This document shows positions 55,984 through 64,000 of a stretch of DNA of 64,000 nt, in pieces (within the stretch, counting starts at the first letter, position 1; the number at the start of each line of letters is the position of its first letter). The translations under genes were made by a program, and so were the position numbers. The notes under the pieces were generated by a model that was not told where the DNA came from, made no database searches, and was given only the letters and a program-made list of their open reading frames with translations. The DNA is from Haemophilus parainfluenzae. Lineage in GTDB: Bacteria; Pseudomonadota; Gammaproteobacteria; Enterobacterales; Pasteurellaceae. The DNA lies in the NCBI RefSeq assembly GCF_003252725.1, contig NZ_QEPO01000001.1, forward strand, positions 434,001 to 498,000. Reading direction: 5' to 3'.

Positions 55984-56004
55984 AGGGCGTGTATTACACG
56001 CCCT
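55984..56004 (-). other. Intercistronic hairpin between hitA and hitB
   Basis: AGGGCGTGT-ATT-ACACGCCCT, a perfect 9-bp stem with a 3-base loop, without a T run. Hairpins like this between a binding-protein gene and its permease usually stabilise the upstream mRNA and keep the binding protein in excess. Confidence 0.65.
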
Positions 56005-56025
56005 ATATTGCATAGCAAATTAAAC

Positions 56026-57039
<1,014 letters not shown>

Positions 57040-57102
57040 TTATCGGGCAAATCGCCCATTTTCTGAAAATAAAATTTGTCTCATTCTAATATATTCAAAA
57101 GA

Positions 57103-57121
57103 GATAATGCAAATAATTCTC
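57103..57121. promoter_or_regulatory. Fur box of the hitABC operon
   Basis: GATAATGCAAATAATTCTC matches the 19-bp Fur consensus (GATAATGATAATCATTATC) at 15 of 19 bases. On the minus strand it covers a -35-like TTGCAT that lies 18 bases before TAGAAT, in the hitA promoter region. Confidence 0.7.
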
Positions 57122-57230
57122 AGATATTTTTCTCTTATATCAAAATTTCATATCCCATTCTATTTTTTTACTTCGTCCTATGTTGATTTTTCTCCATAAT
57201 GTCTAGTAGAAATTTCTAATAAGGACGGAT

Positions 57231-59504
57231 ATGAATATTCAGCAAATCATTAAACAATATCACCTAGAGCTCTTATTTCAGCAAGGGTCATTTGGGATTG
57301 AAAAGGAAAGTCAACGGGTGCATGCGGATGGTTCAATAGTGACATCATTGCACCCCAAAGCCTTTGGTAATCGTCGTTTCCACCCTTACATTCAAACAGA
57401 TTTTGCAGAAAGTCAGTTGGAATTGGTGACTCCTCCGATGAAGAAATTAGAGGATACATTACGGTGGCTTTCAGCTATTCATGAAGTGACTTTGCGTACA
57501 TTACCAGAGGATGAATTTATTTTTCCTTTTAGTATGCCTGCAGGGTTACCGCCAGAAGAACACATTAAGGTTGCACAATTAGATAATCAGGAAGATGTGG
57601 CTTATCGAGAGCATTTAGTCCAGTCTTACGGTAAATATAAGCAAATGGTCAGTGGTATTCATTACAATTTTCAAATTGACCCTAAGTTTATTGATGCCTT
57701 ATTTCATGCACAAAATGAAACACAAAGTGCGGTTGATTTTCAAAATAATTTTTACCTAAAAATAGCGAAGAACTTCTTACGCTATCAATGGATTTTACTT
57801 TACTTGTTTTCTGCAACACCGACGGTAGAGGAAAAATATTTCAGAGGCAATTCACCCCTTAAACCGCATCAGTATGTGCGGAGTTTACGTTCAGGGAAAT
57901 ATGGTTATGTGAATGATCCGAAGATCCACGTCTCTTATGACAGTTTGCAAGAGTATGTTGAGACGTTAGAACACTGGGTGAAATCAGGTGATTTGATTGC
58001 GGAAAAAGAGTTTTACTCGAGTGTACGTTTGCGTGGTGCTAAAAAAGCGCGAGATTTACTTGAAAAAGGAATTCAATATTTAGAATTTCGTTTGTTTGAT
58101 CTCAATCCGTTTGCACCTTATGGAATGGAACTCGCTGATGCAAAATTCATTCACTATTTTATTTTGTTAATGGCATGGCTTAATGATACCGCTGATCAAG
58201 AAGGCGTAAAATTAGGTAAAGCACGTCTTGCTGAAGTCGCATGGGAAGACCCAAGAGAGCAAAGTGTTTATGCGGTAGAAGGCGAATTAGTCCTCCTTGA
58301 AATGCTCAAGATGCTTGAACAACTTAATGTGAGTGATGAGATTAAAACGATTGTTAAAGACAAATTAGGGCAATTTGCGGATCCAAACCAAACGCTTTGT
58401 GCGAAAGTAGTCGCGGCAATTGAACAGGTTGGCAGTTACCAACAGTTAGGGGCGGATATCGCGCAATCCAATAAAGCAAAAGCCTTTGAACGTTTTTATG
58501 CATTAAGTGCGTTTGATAATATGGAACTGTCCACACAGGCGTTATTGTTTGATGCAATTCAAAAAGGATTAAAGATTGAGATTTTAGATGAACGCGATCA
58601 ATTTATCAGTCTTCAATTTGGCGATCATTTGGAATATGTCAAAAACGGTAATATGACTTCTCACGATAGCTATATTTCTCCACTCATTATGGAAAATAAA
58701 GTGGTGACGAAGAAAGTGTTAGCGAAAGCAGGATTTAATGTACCGCAAAGCATCGAGTTTACCGATGTGAAAAGTGCGGTCGAAAATTTCCCACTTTTTG
58801 AGAATCGAGCTGTCGTGATTAAGCCAAAATCAACGAATTTTGGTTTAGGGATCAGTATTTTCCAGCAAGGTGTAACGGATCGAGATGATTTTGCAAAAGC
58901 AGTAGAAATTGCTTTCCGTGAAGATAAAGAGATCATGGTTGAAGATTATCTACTTGGCACTGAATATCGTTTCTTTGTGCTGGGTGATCAAACGTTAGCC
59001 GTCTTATTACGTGTTCCAGCAAATGTCATTGGAGATGGCGTACATACCGTTGCTGAATTAGTTGCCGCTAAAAATGATCATCCTTTACGGGGCGATGGCA
59101 GTCGTACGCCATTGAAAAAAATAGCATTGGGGGATATTGAGCAGTTGCAGCTTAAGGAGCAAGGATTAACCGTGAATTCTATTCCTGCAAAAGAGCAACT
59201 TGTTCAATTACGTGCGAATTCTAATATTAGTACAGGCGGTGATTCTATTGATATGACGGATGAAATGCATGCCAGTTACAAAGAAATTGCGGTAGGGATT
59301 AGCAAGGCAATGGGGGCGGCAGTTTGTGGTGTAGATTTAATTATTCCTGATTTGAAACAGCCGGCAGAACCGAGTTTACATTCGTGGGGTGTGATTGAGG
59401 CAAACTTTAATCCTATGATGATGATGCATATTTTCCCATTTAGTGGACAATCTCGACGATTGACAATGAATGTGATTAAGATGCTTTTCCCAGAATTGCC
59501 TTAA
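57231..59504 (+). CDS. gshF: GshF (GshAB), bifunctional glutathione synthase
   Basis: Makes glutathione from Glu, Cys and Gly in one protein. 757 residues: gamma-glutamylcysteine ligase domain in the first ~480 (FGIEKESQRVHADGS, HPYIQTDFAESQLELVTPP, SGIHYNFQID, LEFRLFDLNPFAPYGM), then an ATP-grasp domain (TKKVLAKAGFNVPQSIEF, VVIKPKSTNFGLGISIF, MVEDYLLGTEYRFFVLGD, VIEANFNPMMMMHIFPF). Length and layout match the Pasteurella enzyme. Divergent from hitA. Its product may gate the Kef antiporter in this window. Confidence 0.95.
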   Translation: MNIQQIIKQYHLELLFQQGSFGIEKESQRVHADGSIVTSLHPKAFGNRRFHPYIQTDFAESQLELVTPPMKKLEDTLRWLSAIHEVTLRTLPEDEFIFPFSMPAGLPPEEHIKVAQLDNQEDVAYREHLVQSYGKYKQMVSGIHYNFQIDPKFIDALFHAQNETQSAVDFQNNFYLKIAKNFLRYQWILLYLFSATPTVEEKYFRGNSPLKPHQYVRSLRSGKYGYVNDPKIHVSYDSLQEYVETLEHWVKSGDLIAEKEFYSSVRLRGAKKARDLLEKGIQYLEFRLFDLNPFAPYGMELADAKFIHYFILLMAWLNDTADQEGVKLGKARLAEVAWEDPREQSVYAVEGELVLLEMLKMLEQLNVSDEIKTIVKDKLGQFADPNQTLCAKVVAAIEQVGSYQQLGADIAQSNKAKAFERFYALSAFDNMELSTQALLFDAIQKGLKIEILDERDQFISLQFGDHLEYVKNGNMTSHDSYISPLIMENKVVTKKVLAKAGFNVPQSIEFTDVKSAVENFPLFENRAVVIKPKSTNFGLGISIFQQGVTDRDDFAKAVEIAFREDKEIMVEDYLLGTEYRFFVLGDQTLAVLLRVPANVIGDGVHTVAELVAAKNDHPLRGDGSRTPLKKIALGDIEQLQLKEQGLTVNSIPAKEQLVQLRANSNISTGGDSIDMTDEMHASYKEIAVGISKAMGAAVCGVDLIIPDLKQPAEPSLHSWGVIEANFNPMMMMHIFPFSGQSRRLTMNVIKMLFPELP

Positions 59505-59513
59505 TTTGGTTAT

Positions 59514-59543
59514 CGGGCTTCATCAGCTGGTGAAGCCCGTTTT
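59514..59543 (+). terminator. Terminator after gshF
   Basis: CGGGCTTCA / TGAAGCCCG perfect 9-bp stem with an 8-base loop (TCAGCTGG), followed by TTTT. Confidence 0.85.
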
Positions 59544-59602
59544 ACATTCATCGTAATTAGGCTAAAATGGAAACAGTATTCACAATTCTAAAATGAAATT
59601 TA

Positions 59603-60691
59603 ATGACAACTTTTACCTTAGAACCTCAAGAAAATGATCGTCTACAATCCCTTTGCGGTGCATTCGATGAAAATATCAAACTGATTGAAAAAGAATTTAA
59701 CCTCAATATTTCCCGCAATAATTTTACTTTCACGGTGAAATCTAACGATGAAAGTCCGAAACCACATCATGAGCAATTAATTGAGCGTGCGGCTAAATTA
59801 ATCCAGGCATTATATGTAGAGACAGCACCAATTAAGGGGAAAGTGAAAGAACTTGATTTGGAAGATGTGCATATTGCCTTGCAAGAGAGCAGAATGTTAT
59901 CGCAAGAAGGCAGTGAGTCACGCAGTGAAAATCACGTCTATAGCACCACAATTAAAACCAAGCGTGGTTTGATTAAACCGCGTGGTGAAAATCAAATTCA
60001 GTATTTACATAATATTCTTACGCACGATATTAGTTTTGGGATTGGACCCGCTGGCACAGGGAAAACTTTTTTAGCCGTAGCAGCGGCTGTCGAGGCATTA
60101 GAACGCCAAGAAATTCGTCGCATTTTGCTGACTCGTCCTGCGGTGGAAGCGGGCGAAAAATTAGGTTTCTTGCCCGGTGATTTAGGCCAAAAAATTGAAC
60201 CTTATTTACGACCACTTTATGATGCGTTATTTGAAATGCTTGGCTTTGAACGTGTACAAAAATTAATGGAGCGTAATGTGATTGAAATCGCACCATTGGC
60301 TTATATGCGTGGTCGCACACTCAATGACAGTTTTATCATTCTAGATGAAAGCCAAAATACGACGGTCGAACAAATGAAAATGTTTTTGACTCGTATAGGT
60401 TTTAATTCCAAAGCCGTGATTACAGGGGATGTGACTCAAATCGATTTACCGCGAAGCACAAAATCGGGTTTACGCCACGCCATGGAAGTATTAAGCAAAG
60501 TGTCGGAATTGAGCTTTAACTACTTTGAGAGTAAAGATATTGTACGACATCCTGTGGTGGCAAAAGTGGTGCAAGCTTACGAAGAATGGGAAGCTCAAGA
60601 TGAAATTCGCCGCCAAGAAATCGCAGCGCAGCGTCGAGCTGAGCGTGAGCAAAAAGTGCGGTCAGAAAATGAAACAAATTTAGGAGAATAA
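59603..60691 (+). CDS. ybeZ: PhoH-like ATPase PhoL (YbeZ)
   Basis: 362 residues, PhoH-family P-loop NTPase, probably an RNA-associated helicase-like partner of the RNase YbeY. Walker A GPAGTGKT at residues 148-155, [17 protein letters not shown], and the Walker [12 protein letters not shown]; an N-terminal KH-like region precedes. It overlaps no gene but ends one base before ybeY, the conserved ybeZ-ybeY pair. An uptake signal lies in its last codons. Confidence 0.95.
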   Translation: MTTFTLEPQENDRLQSLCGAFDENIKLIEKEFNLNISRNNFTFTVKSNDESPKPHHEQLIERAAKLIQALYVETAPIKGKVKELDLEDVHIALQESRMLSQEGSESRSENHVYSTTIKTKRGLIKPRGENQIQYLHNILTHDISFGIGPAGTGKTFLAVAAAVEALERQEIRRILLTRPAVEAGEKLGFLPGDLGQKIEPYLRPLYDALFEMLGFERVQKLMERNVIEIAPLAYMRGRTLNDSFIILDESQNTTVEQMKMFLTRIGFNSKAVITGDVTQIDLPRSTKSGLRHAMEVLSKVSELSFNYFESKDIVRHPVVAKVVQAYEEWEAQDEIRRQEIAAQRRAEREQKVRSENETNLGE

Positions 60692-60692
60692 C

Positions 60693-61157
60693 ATGGGCAA
60701 TATGATTATCGATTTGCAACTGGCCTGTGAAAATACAGAAGGCTTGCCATCAGAAACGCAAATTCTGCAATGGGCAACCGCTGCAGTGCAACCAGAAAGT
60801 GATAATGTGGAAATGACAGTACGTATTGTGGATGAAGCGGAAAGTCATGACTTGAATTTGACTTATCGTGGTAAAGATCGTCCAACCAATGTATTGTCTT
60901 TCCCTTTTGAATGTCCTGACGAAGTGGAATTACCGCTGTTGGGCGATTTGGTGATTTGTCGCCAGGTAGTAGAACGCGAAGCTATCGAGCAAGAAAAGCC
61001 TTTAATGGCACATTGGGCGCATATGATTGTGCATGGCAGCTTACATTTGTTGGGGTACGATCACATTGAAGATGATGAAGCCGAAGAAATGGAAAGTTTA
61101 GAAACTGAAATTATGCAGGGTTTGGGCTTTGCTGACCCTTATCTTTCCGAAAAATAA
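60693..61157 (+). CDS. ybeY: YbeY, endoribonuclease / rRNA maturation factor
   Basis: 154 residues, zinc-dependent RNase needed for 16S rRNA 3' end processing and ribosome quality control. The zinc motif H-x3-H-x5-H is [11 protein letters not shown] (His114, His118, His124). The start at 60693 (MGNMIIDLQ) has AGGAG five to six bases upstream. Confidence 0.95.
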   Translation: MGNMIIDLQLACENTEGLPSETQILQWATAAVQPESDNVEMTVRIVDEAESHDLNLTYRGKDRPTNVLSFPFECPDEVELPLLGDLVICRQVVEREAIEQEKPLMAHWAHMIVHGSLHLLGYDHIEDDEAEEMESLETEIMQGLGFADPYLSEK

Positions 61158-61175
61158 TGACGATTTGGAGCAATT

Positions 61176-61961
61176 ATGTATAAAGCCGTATTCAGCGATT
61201 TTGATGGTACTTTATTAACTTCCGATCATCGAATTTCGCCTAAAACCTTAGATGCAATTCAACGCATTACAAAACAAGGTATTCCATTTACACCAATCTC
61301 TGCTCGTTCGCCGCTGGGTATTTGGCCTTATGCGAAACTCATTGAAAACTACAACATCATTGTGGCATTTAGTGGTGCCTTGATTTTAGATAAAAACGCC
61401 ACGCCTATTTATTCGGTACAAATTGATCCCGCTGATATTCAAGCCATTAATCAAGTATTAGCAGACCATCCTGCACTAGGTGTCAATTATTATACCTATG
61501 ATGATTGCGTCGCTCGCGATTTGGATAATAAATGGGTGATTTATGAACGTAGCGTGACAGGCATTCAGATTGATCCTTATGATGAAAGTGCGGTCTATTC
61601 TCCACATAAAATTCAAATCATTGGTGAAACGGATGAAGTGATTGGTATTGAGCAAATCTTGAAAGAGAAATTTCCGCATTTAAGCATTTGCCGTTCTCAT
61701 GCGAATTTCCTTGAAGTAATGCATAAATCCGCGACAAAAGGTAATGCAGTACGTTTTCTCGAAGATTACTTCCATGTGAAGATGGAAGAATGTGTCGCTT
61801 TCGGCGATAACTTTAATGATTTAGATATGCTAGAAAGTGTGGGATTAGGCGTTGCAATGGGCAATGCTCCCGATGAGATTAAACAAGCCGCAAATCGCGT
61901 CACAGCTTCGCATAATGATGATGGAATAGCATTGATATTGAATGAGATTTTTCCTGAATAA
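61176..61961 (+). CDS. Cof-type HAD-IIB phosphatase
   Basis: 261 residues of the haloacid-dehalogenase superfamily, subclass IIB. Motif I is FSDFDGTLL with Asp8 (nucleophile) and Asp10; motif II SARS; motif III Lys in KSATKGNAV; motif IV FGDNFNDLDML. Members dephosphorylate sugar phosphates, FMN or pyridoxal phosphate; the substrate here cannot be told. It lies 18 bases after ybeY and may be read from the same mRNA. Confidence 0.9.
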   Translation: MYKAVFSDFDGTLLTSDHRISPKTLDAIQRITKQGIPFTPISARSPLGIWPYAKLIENYNIIVAFSGALILDKNATPIYSVQIDPADIQAINQVLADHPALGVNYYTYDDCVARDLDNKWVIYERSVTGIQIDPYDESAVYSPHKIQIIGETDEVIGIEQILKEKFPHLSICRSHANFLEVMHKSATKGNAVRFLEDYFHVKMEECVAFGDNFNDLDMLESVGLGVAMGNAPDEIKQAANRVTASHNDDGIALILNEIFPE

Positions 61962-61964
61962 ATA

Positions 61965-61995
61965 AAAAGGCGCTTTCTATGAAAAAGCGCCTTAT
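61965..61995. terminator. Bidirectional terminator between the HAD gene and tpx
   Basis: AAGGCGCTTT / AAAGCGCCTT perfect 10-bp stem, with A and T runs outside, between convergent genes. Confidence 0.8.
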
Positions 61996-61998
61996 TCA

Positions 61999-62496
61999 TT
62001 ATAGTGCGGCTAGTGCAGCTTCATAATTTGGTTCATCTTTAATTTCAGACACCAATTCACTATGTAACACGTTATTGTTTTCATCTAAGACAATCACTGA
62101 ACGAGCAGTCAAACCCGCGATTGGACCAGTTGTGATGTTGACCCCTAAGTTGTCATGGACTTCTTTATGACGGAAAGTAGAAAGCGTTTCTACGTTCTCA
62201 ATACCTTCCGCACCGCAGAATCGTGCTTGTGCAAAAGGTAAATCAGCTGAAATGCAAAGTACCACAGCATTTTTTAAATTAGCTGCTTGTTGATTAAATT
62301 TGCGAACAGAAGTTGCACATACACCTGTATCAATACTTGGGAAAATATTTAAAACTTTGCGTTTTCCTGCATAAGTATCAAGCGTGACGTCAGCGAGTTC
62401 TTTATTGGTGAGCGTAAGTGCGGTCACTTTTTCCCCTTTTTTGGGAAAGTTGCCGCTTACTTCAATGGGATTACCCATCATTGTTACTTGAGTCAT
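61999..62496 (-). CDS. tpx: Tpx, thiol peroxidase
   Basis: 165-residue atypical 2-Cys peroxiredoxin that uses thioredoxin to reduce lipid and alkyl hydroperoxides. Peroxidatic Cys60 in [15 protein letters not shown] and resolving Cys94 in ARFCGAEG, with the usual spacing. It begins eight bases after hisC and so is likely co-transcribed with it. Confidence 0.95.
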   Translation of the reverse strand: MTQVTMMGNPIEVSGNFPKKGEKVTALTLTNKELADVTLDTYAGKRKVLNIFPSIDTGVCATSVRKFNQQAANLKNAVVLCISADLPFAQARFCGAEGIENVETLSTFRHKEVHDNLGVNITTGPIAGLTARSVIVLDENNNVLHSELVSEIKDEPNYEAALAAL

Positions 62497-62504
62497 AAAT
62501 GCTC

Positions 62505-63614
62505 CTATTTTTCATTTCCTAAATTAAGCACTTTTTTAAGTGCAGTAAAAAACTTGTCATTTTCTTGTGGTAAGCCAATACTGATACGTAAGTGATTTGG
62601 CATGCCATAGCCTGCAATTGGGCGGACAATGACGCCTTCACGTAATAATGCATCATAAATTGATGCTGCAGGCTGTTTAAAATCAATGGTAATAAAATTA
62701 CCTTTAGACGGAATAAAGTCTAAGCCATATTGTTGACAGAAGGTTTCATAACGTTTCATTTCTTGGCGATTATTCTCCGCCACTTTTTCGATAAAGGCAT
62801 CATCGTTCATCACTGCAATTGCACTGGTCAAAGCAAGGCTATTACAGTTAAATGGCTGACGAATACGATTTAATAAATCTGCAATTTCAGGATTAGAGAC
62901 TGCGTAACCAATACGTAACCCCGCCAAACCATAAGCTTTTGATAGGGAGCGAGAAACGATAAGGTTAGGGTATTTATCTAGTAACGCAAAAGAATTAACC
63001 CGTTCGTTTGGATGGGTAAATTCAGTATAAGCTTCATCTAATACCACAATCACGTTTTCAGGAACTTTTGCTAAGAAAGCATCCAATTCTGCTTCCGTTA
63101 AGAAATTCCCCGTTGGGTTGTTTGGATTAGCAATAAAAATCAGCTTGGTTTTATCTGAAAGTGCGGTCAAAAATCCGTTTAAATCATGTCCCCAATTCTT
63201 AGCGGGAATTTCTTTTGCGACAGCATTAATAGCTTTCGTCACTAAAGGGTAAACAATAAAAGCATATTGTGAATAAATCACTTCATCATGCTCACCCGCA
63301 AAGGTATGAGCAAAGAGCTCTAATAAATCGTTGGAACCATTGCCAAGGGTGATTTGGTTTGGTTGCACACCAAATTTTTTCGCAATAGTTGTTTTAAGTT
63401 CAAAACCATTCGCATCAGGGTAGCGCGTTAAATGATCCAGTTGAGCTTGAATGATTTTTTTCGCACTTTCAGGAAAACCGAAAGGGTTTTCATTCGAGGC
63501 AAGTTTAACGATATTAGTAATGCCTAATTCTCGCTCGAGTTCTTCAATTGGTTTTCCGGCTTGGTAAGGTGAAAGAGATTTTACGCCTTGATTGGCGACG
63601 TTGATGTATTGCAT
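62505..63614 (-). CDS. hisC: HisC, histidinol-phosphate aminotransferase
   Basis: 369 residues, PLP-dependent class I/II aminotransferase. Motifs: [55 protein letters not shown] and the PLP lysine in [17 protein letters not shown]; the C-terminal [17 protein letters not shown] closes the fold. It lies outside any his operon and follows serC after a terminator. Such stand-alone copies may also serve phenylalanine or tyrosine synthesis, which cannot be judged here. Confidence 0.93.
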   Translation of the reverse strand: MQYINVANQGVKSLSPYQAGKPIEELERELGITNIVKLASNENPFGFPESAKKIIQAQLDHLTRYPDANGFELKTTIAKKFGVQPNQITLGNGSNDLLELFAHTFAGEHDEVIYSQYAFIVYPLVTKAINAVAKEIPAKNWGHDLNGFLTALSDKTKLIFIANPNNPTGNFLTEAELDAFLAKVPENVIVVLDEAYTEFTHPNERVNSFALLDKYPNLIVSRSLSKAYGLAGLRIGYAVSNPEIADLLNRIRQPFNCNSLALTSAIAVMNDDAFIEKVAENNRQEMKRYETFCQQYGLDFIPSKGNFITIDFKQPAASIYDALLREGVIVRPIAGYGMPNHLRISIGLPQENDKFFTALKKVLNLGNEK

Positions 63615-63626
63615 ATGCTTTCCTTA

Positions 63627-63654
63627 TAAAAACGAGCGGGCCTTTCAGCCCGCA
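63627..63654 (-). terminator. Terminator between serC and hisC
   Basis: Minus strand: GCGGGC-TGAAAG-GCCCGC stem followed by TCGTTTTT. Confidence 0.8.
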
Positions 63655-63678
63655 CGTTGAGTTTAATGAATCAGATAA

Positions 63679-64000
63679 TTAGCTATTTTCAGCTTCAAAT
63701 TTTTTCATGAATTCAATGAGCGCTTGTACGCCTTCTAATGGCATCGCGTTATAGATAGAGGCGCGCATACCACCTAGCACTTTGTGACCTTTTAAAGCTT
63801 GAAGACCGGCAACTGTAGATTCTGCGACAAATTTAGCATCAAGCTCTGGATTACCGGTTACGAATGTCACATTCATGGTTGAACGGCTTTCTTTAGCCAC
63901 GACGTTACGATAGAGTTTACTGCTATCAATGTAATCGTAAAGGGTTTGCGCTTTCACTGCATTACGTTTTGCAATTTCTTTTAAGCCACCGATTGCTTGA
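63679..64000 (-). CDS. serC: SerC, phosphoserine aminotransferase (partial, N-terminus outside window)
   Basis: The last ~106 codons of SerC, the PLP enzyme of serine and pyridoxine synthesis. The frame is open to the window edge ([25 protein letters not shown]) and continues through [39 protein letters not shown] and the end [10 protein letters not shown], all diagnostic of the SerC C-terminal domain. An apparent GTG start at 63957 is internal. Confidence 0.93.
   Translation of the reverse strand, partial: QAIGGLKEIAKRNAVKAQTLYDYIDSSKLYRNVVAKESRSTMNVTFVTGNPELDAKFVAESTVAGLQALKGHKVLGGMRASIYNAMPLEGVQALIEFMKKFEAENS

Overview
This window is a piece of a Pasteurellaceae chromosome, most likely a Haemophilus of the H. 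parainfluenzae type. The main evidence is the DNA uptake signal sequence AAGTGCGGT (and its complement ACCGCACTT), which I count by eye about fifty times on both strands, inside genes and as inverted pairs between genes. This is the Haemophilus-influenzae type of the signal; I did not see the Actinobacillus-pleuropneumoniae variant (ACAAGCGGT). Gene content, low G+C and the hit iron operon agree. A complete gshF argues, from what I know of the family, against H. influenzae itself, which imports glutathione. The species call is inference.

Almost everything is conserved housekeeping. 1-9.8 kb: lipopolysaccharide transport (lptC-lptA, window starts inside lptA), ribosome assembly (darP, der), pmbA, hpt, two tRNA-Asp, divergent dnaQ/rnhA, tesB, ychF and pth. 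9.8-16.4 kb: an EamA exporter, an RnfH-like protein, the ribosomal oxygenase roxA, xseA, nudF-cpdA and miaB. 16.5-21.6 kb: a Lys/Leu/Gly tRNA cluster, pgsA, a 2-Cys peroxiredoxin, metC, mpl and a small membrane protein. 21.7-25.2 kb: a Fur-box-preceded TonB-dependent receptor of unknown substrate, then the initiator tRNA. 25.3-37.5 kb: mltA-tcdA, znuA, rlmL, a Kef-type antiporter, two small membrane proteins and hrpA. 37.5-40.1 kb: one very A+T-rich accessory gene with 13 TPR-like repeats and a DUF2971-like C-terminal domain. 40.3-53.3 kb: dcuC, the dksA-pcnB-folK group, comEC, the envelope cluster msbA-lpxK-ycaR-kdsB, uvrC and a TerC-family protein. 53.3-64 kb: the hitABC ferric iron importer, gshF, phoL-ybeY, a HAD phosphatase, tpx, hisC and the end of serC.

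Three regulatory themes stand out. Iron: Fur-like boxes precede hitA, the TonB-dependent receptor and an unannotated ~98-nt small RNA between pmbA and hpt whose core resembles RyhB. Competence: a perfect 22-bp CRP-S (Sxy-dependent) palindrome lies upstream of comEC. Translation: pcnB appears to start at an AUU codon, 79 codons upstream of its first ATG, as known for E. coli pcnB.

There are no insertion sequences, CRISPR arrays, prophage or rRNA genes. The candidates for something undescribed are the TPR/DUF2971 protein (with a 540-bp internal duplication), the RyhB-like RNA, and the receptor with its long charged insertion. No gene-free stretch exceeds 300 bases.
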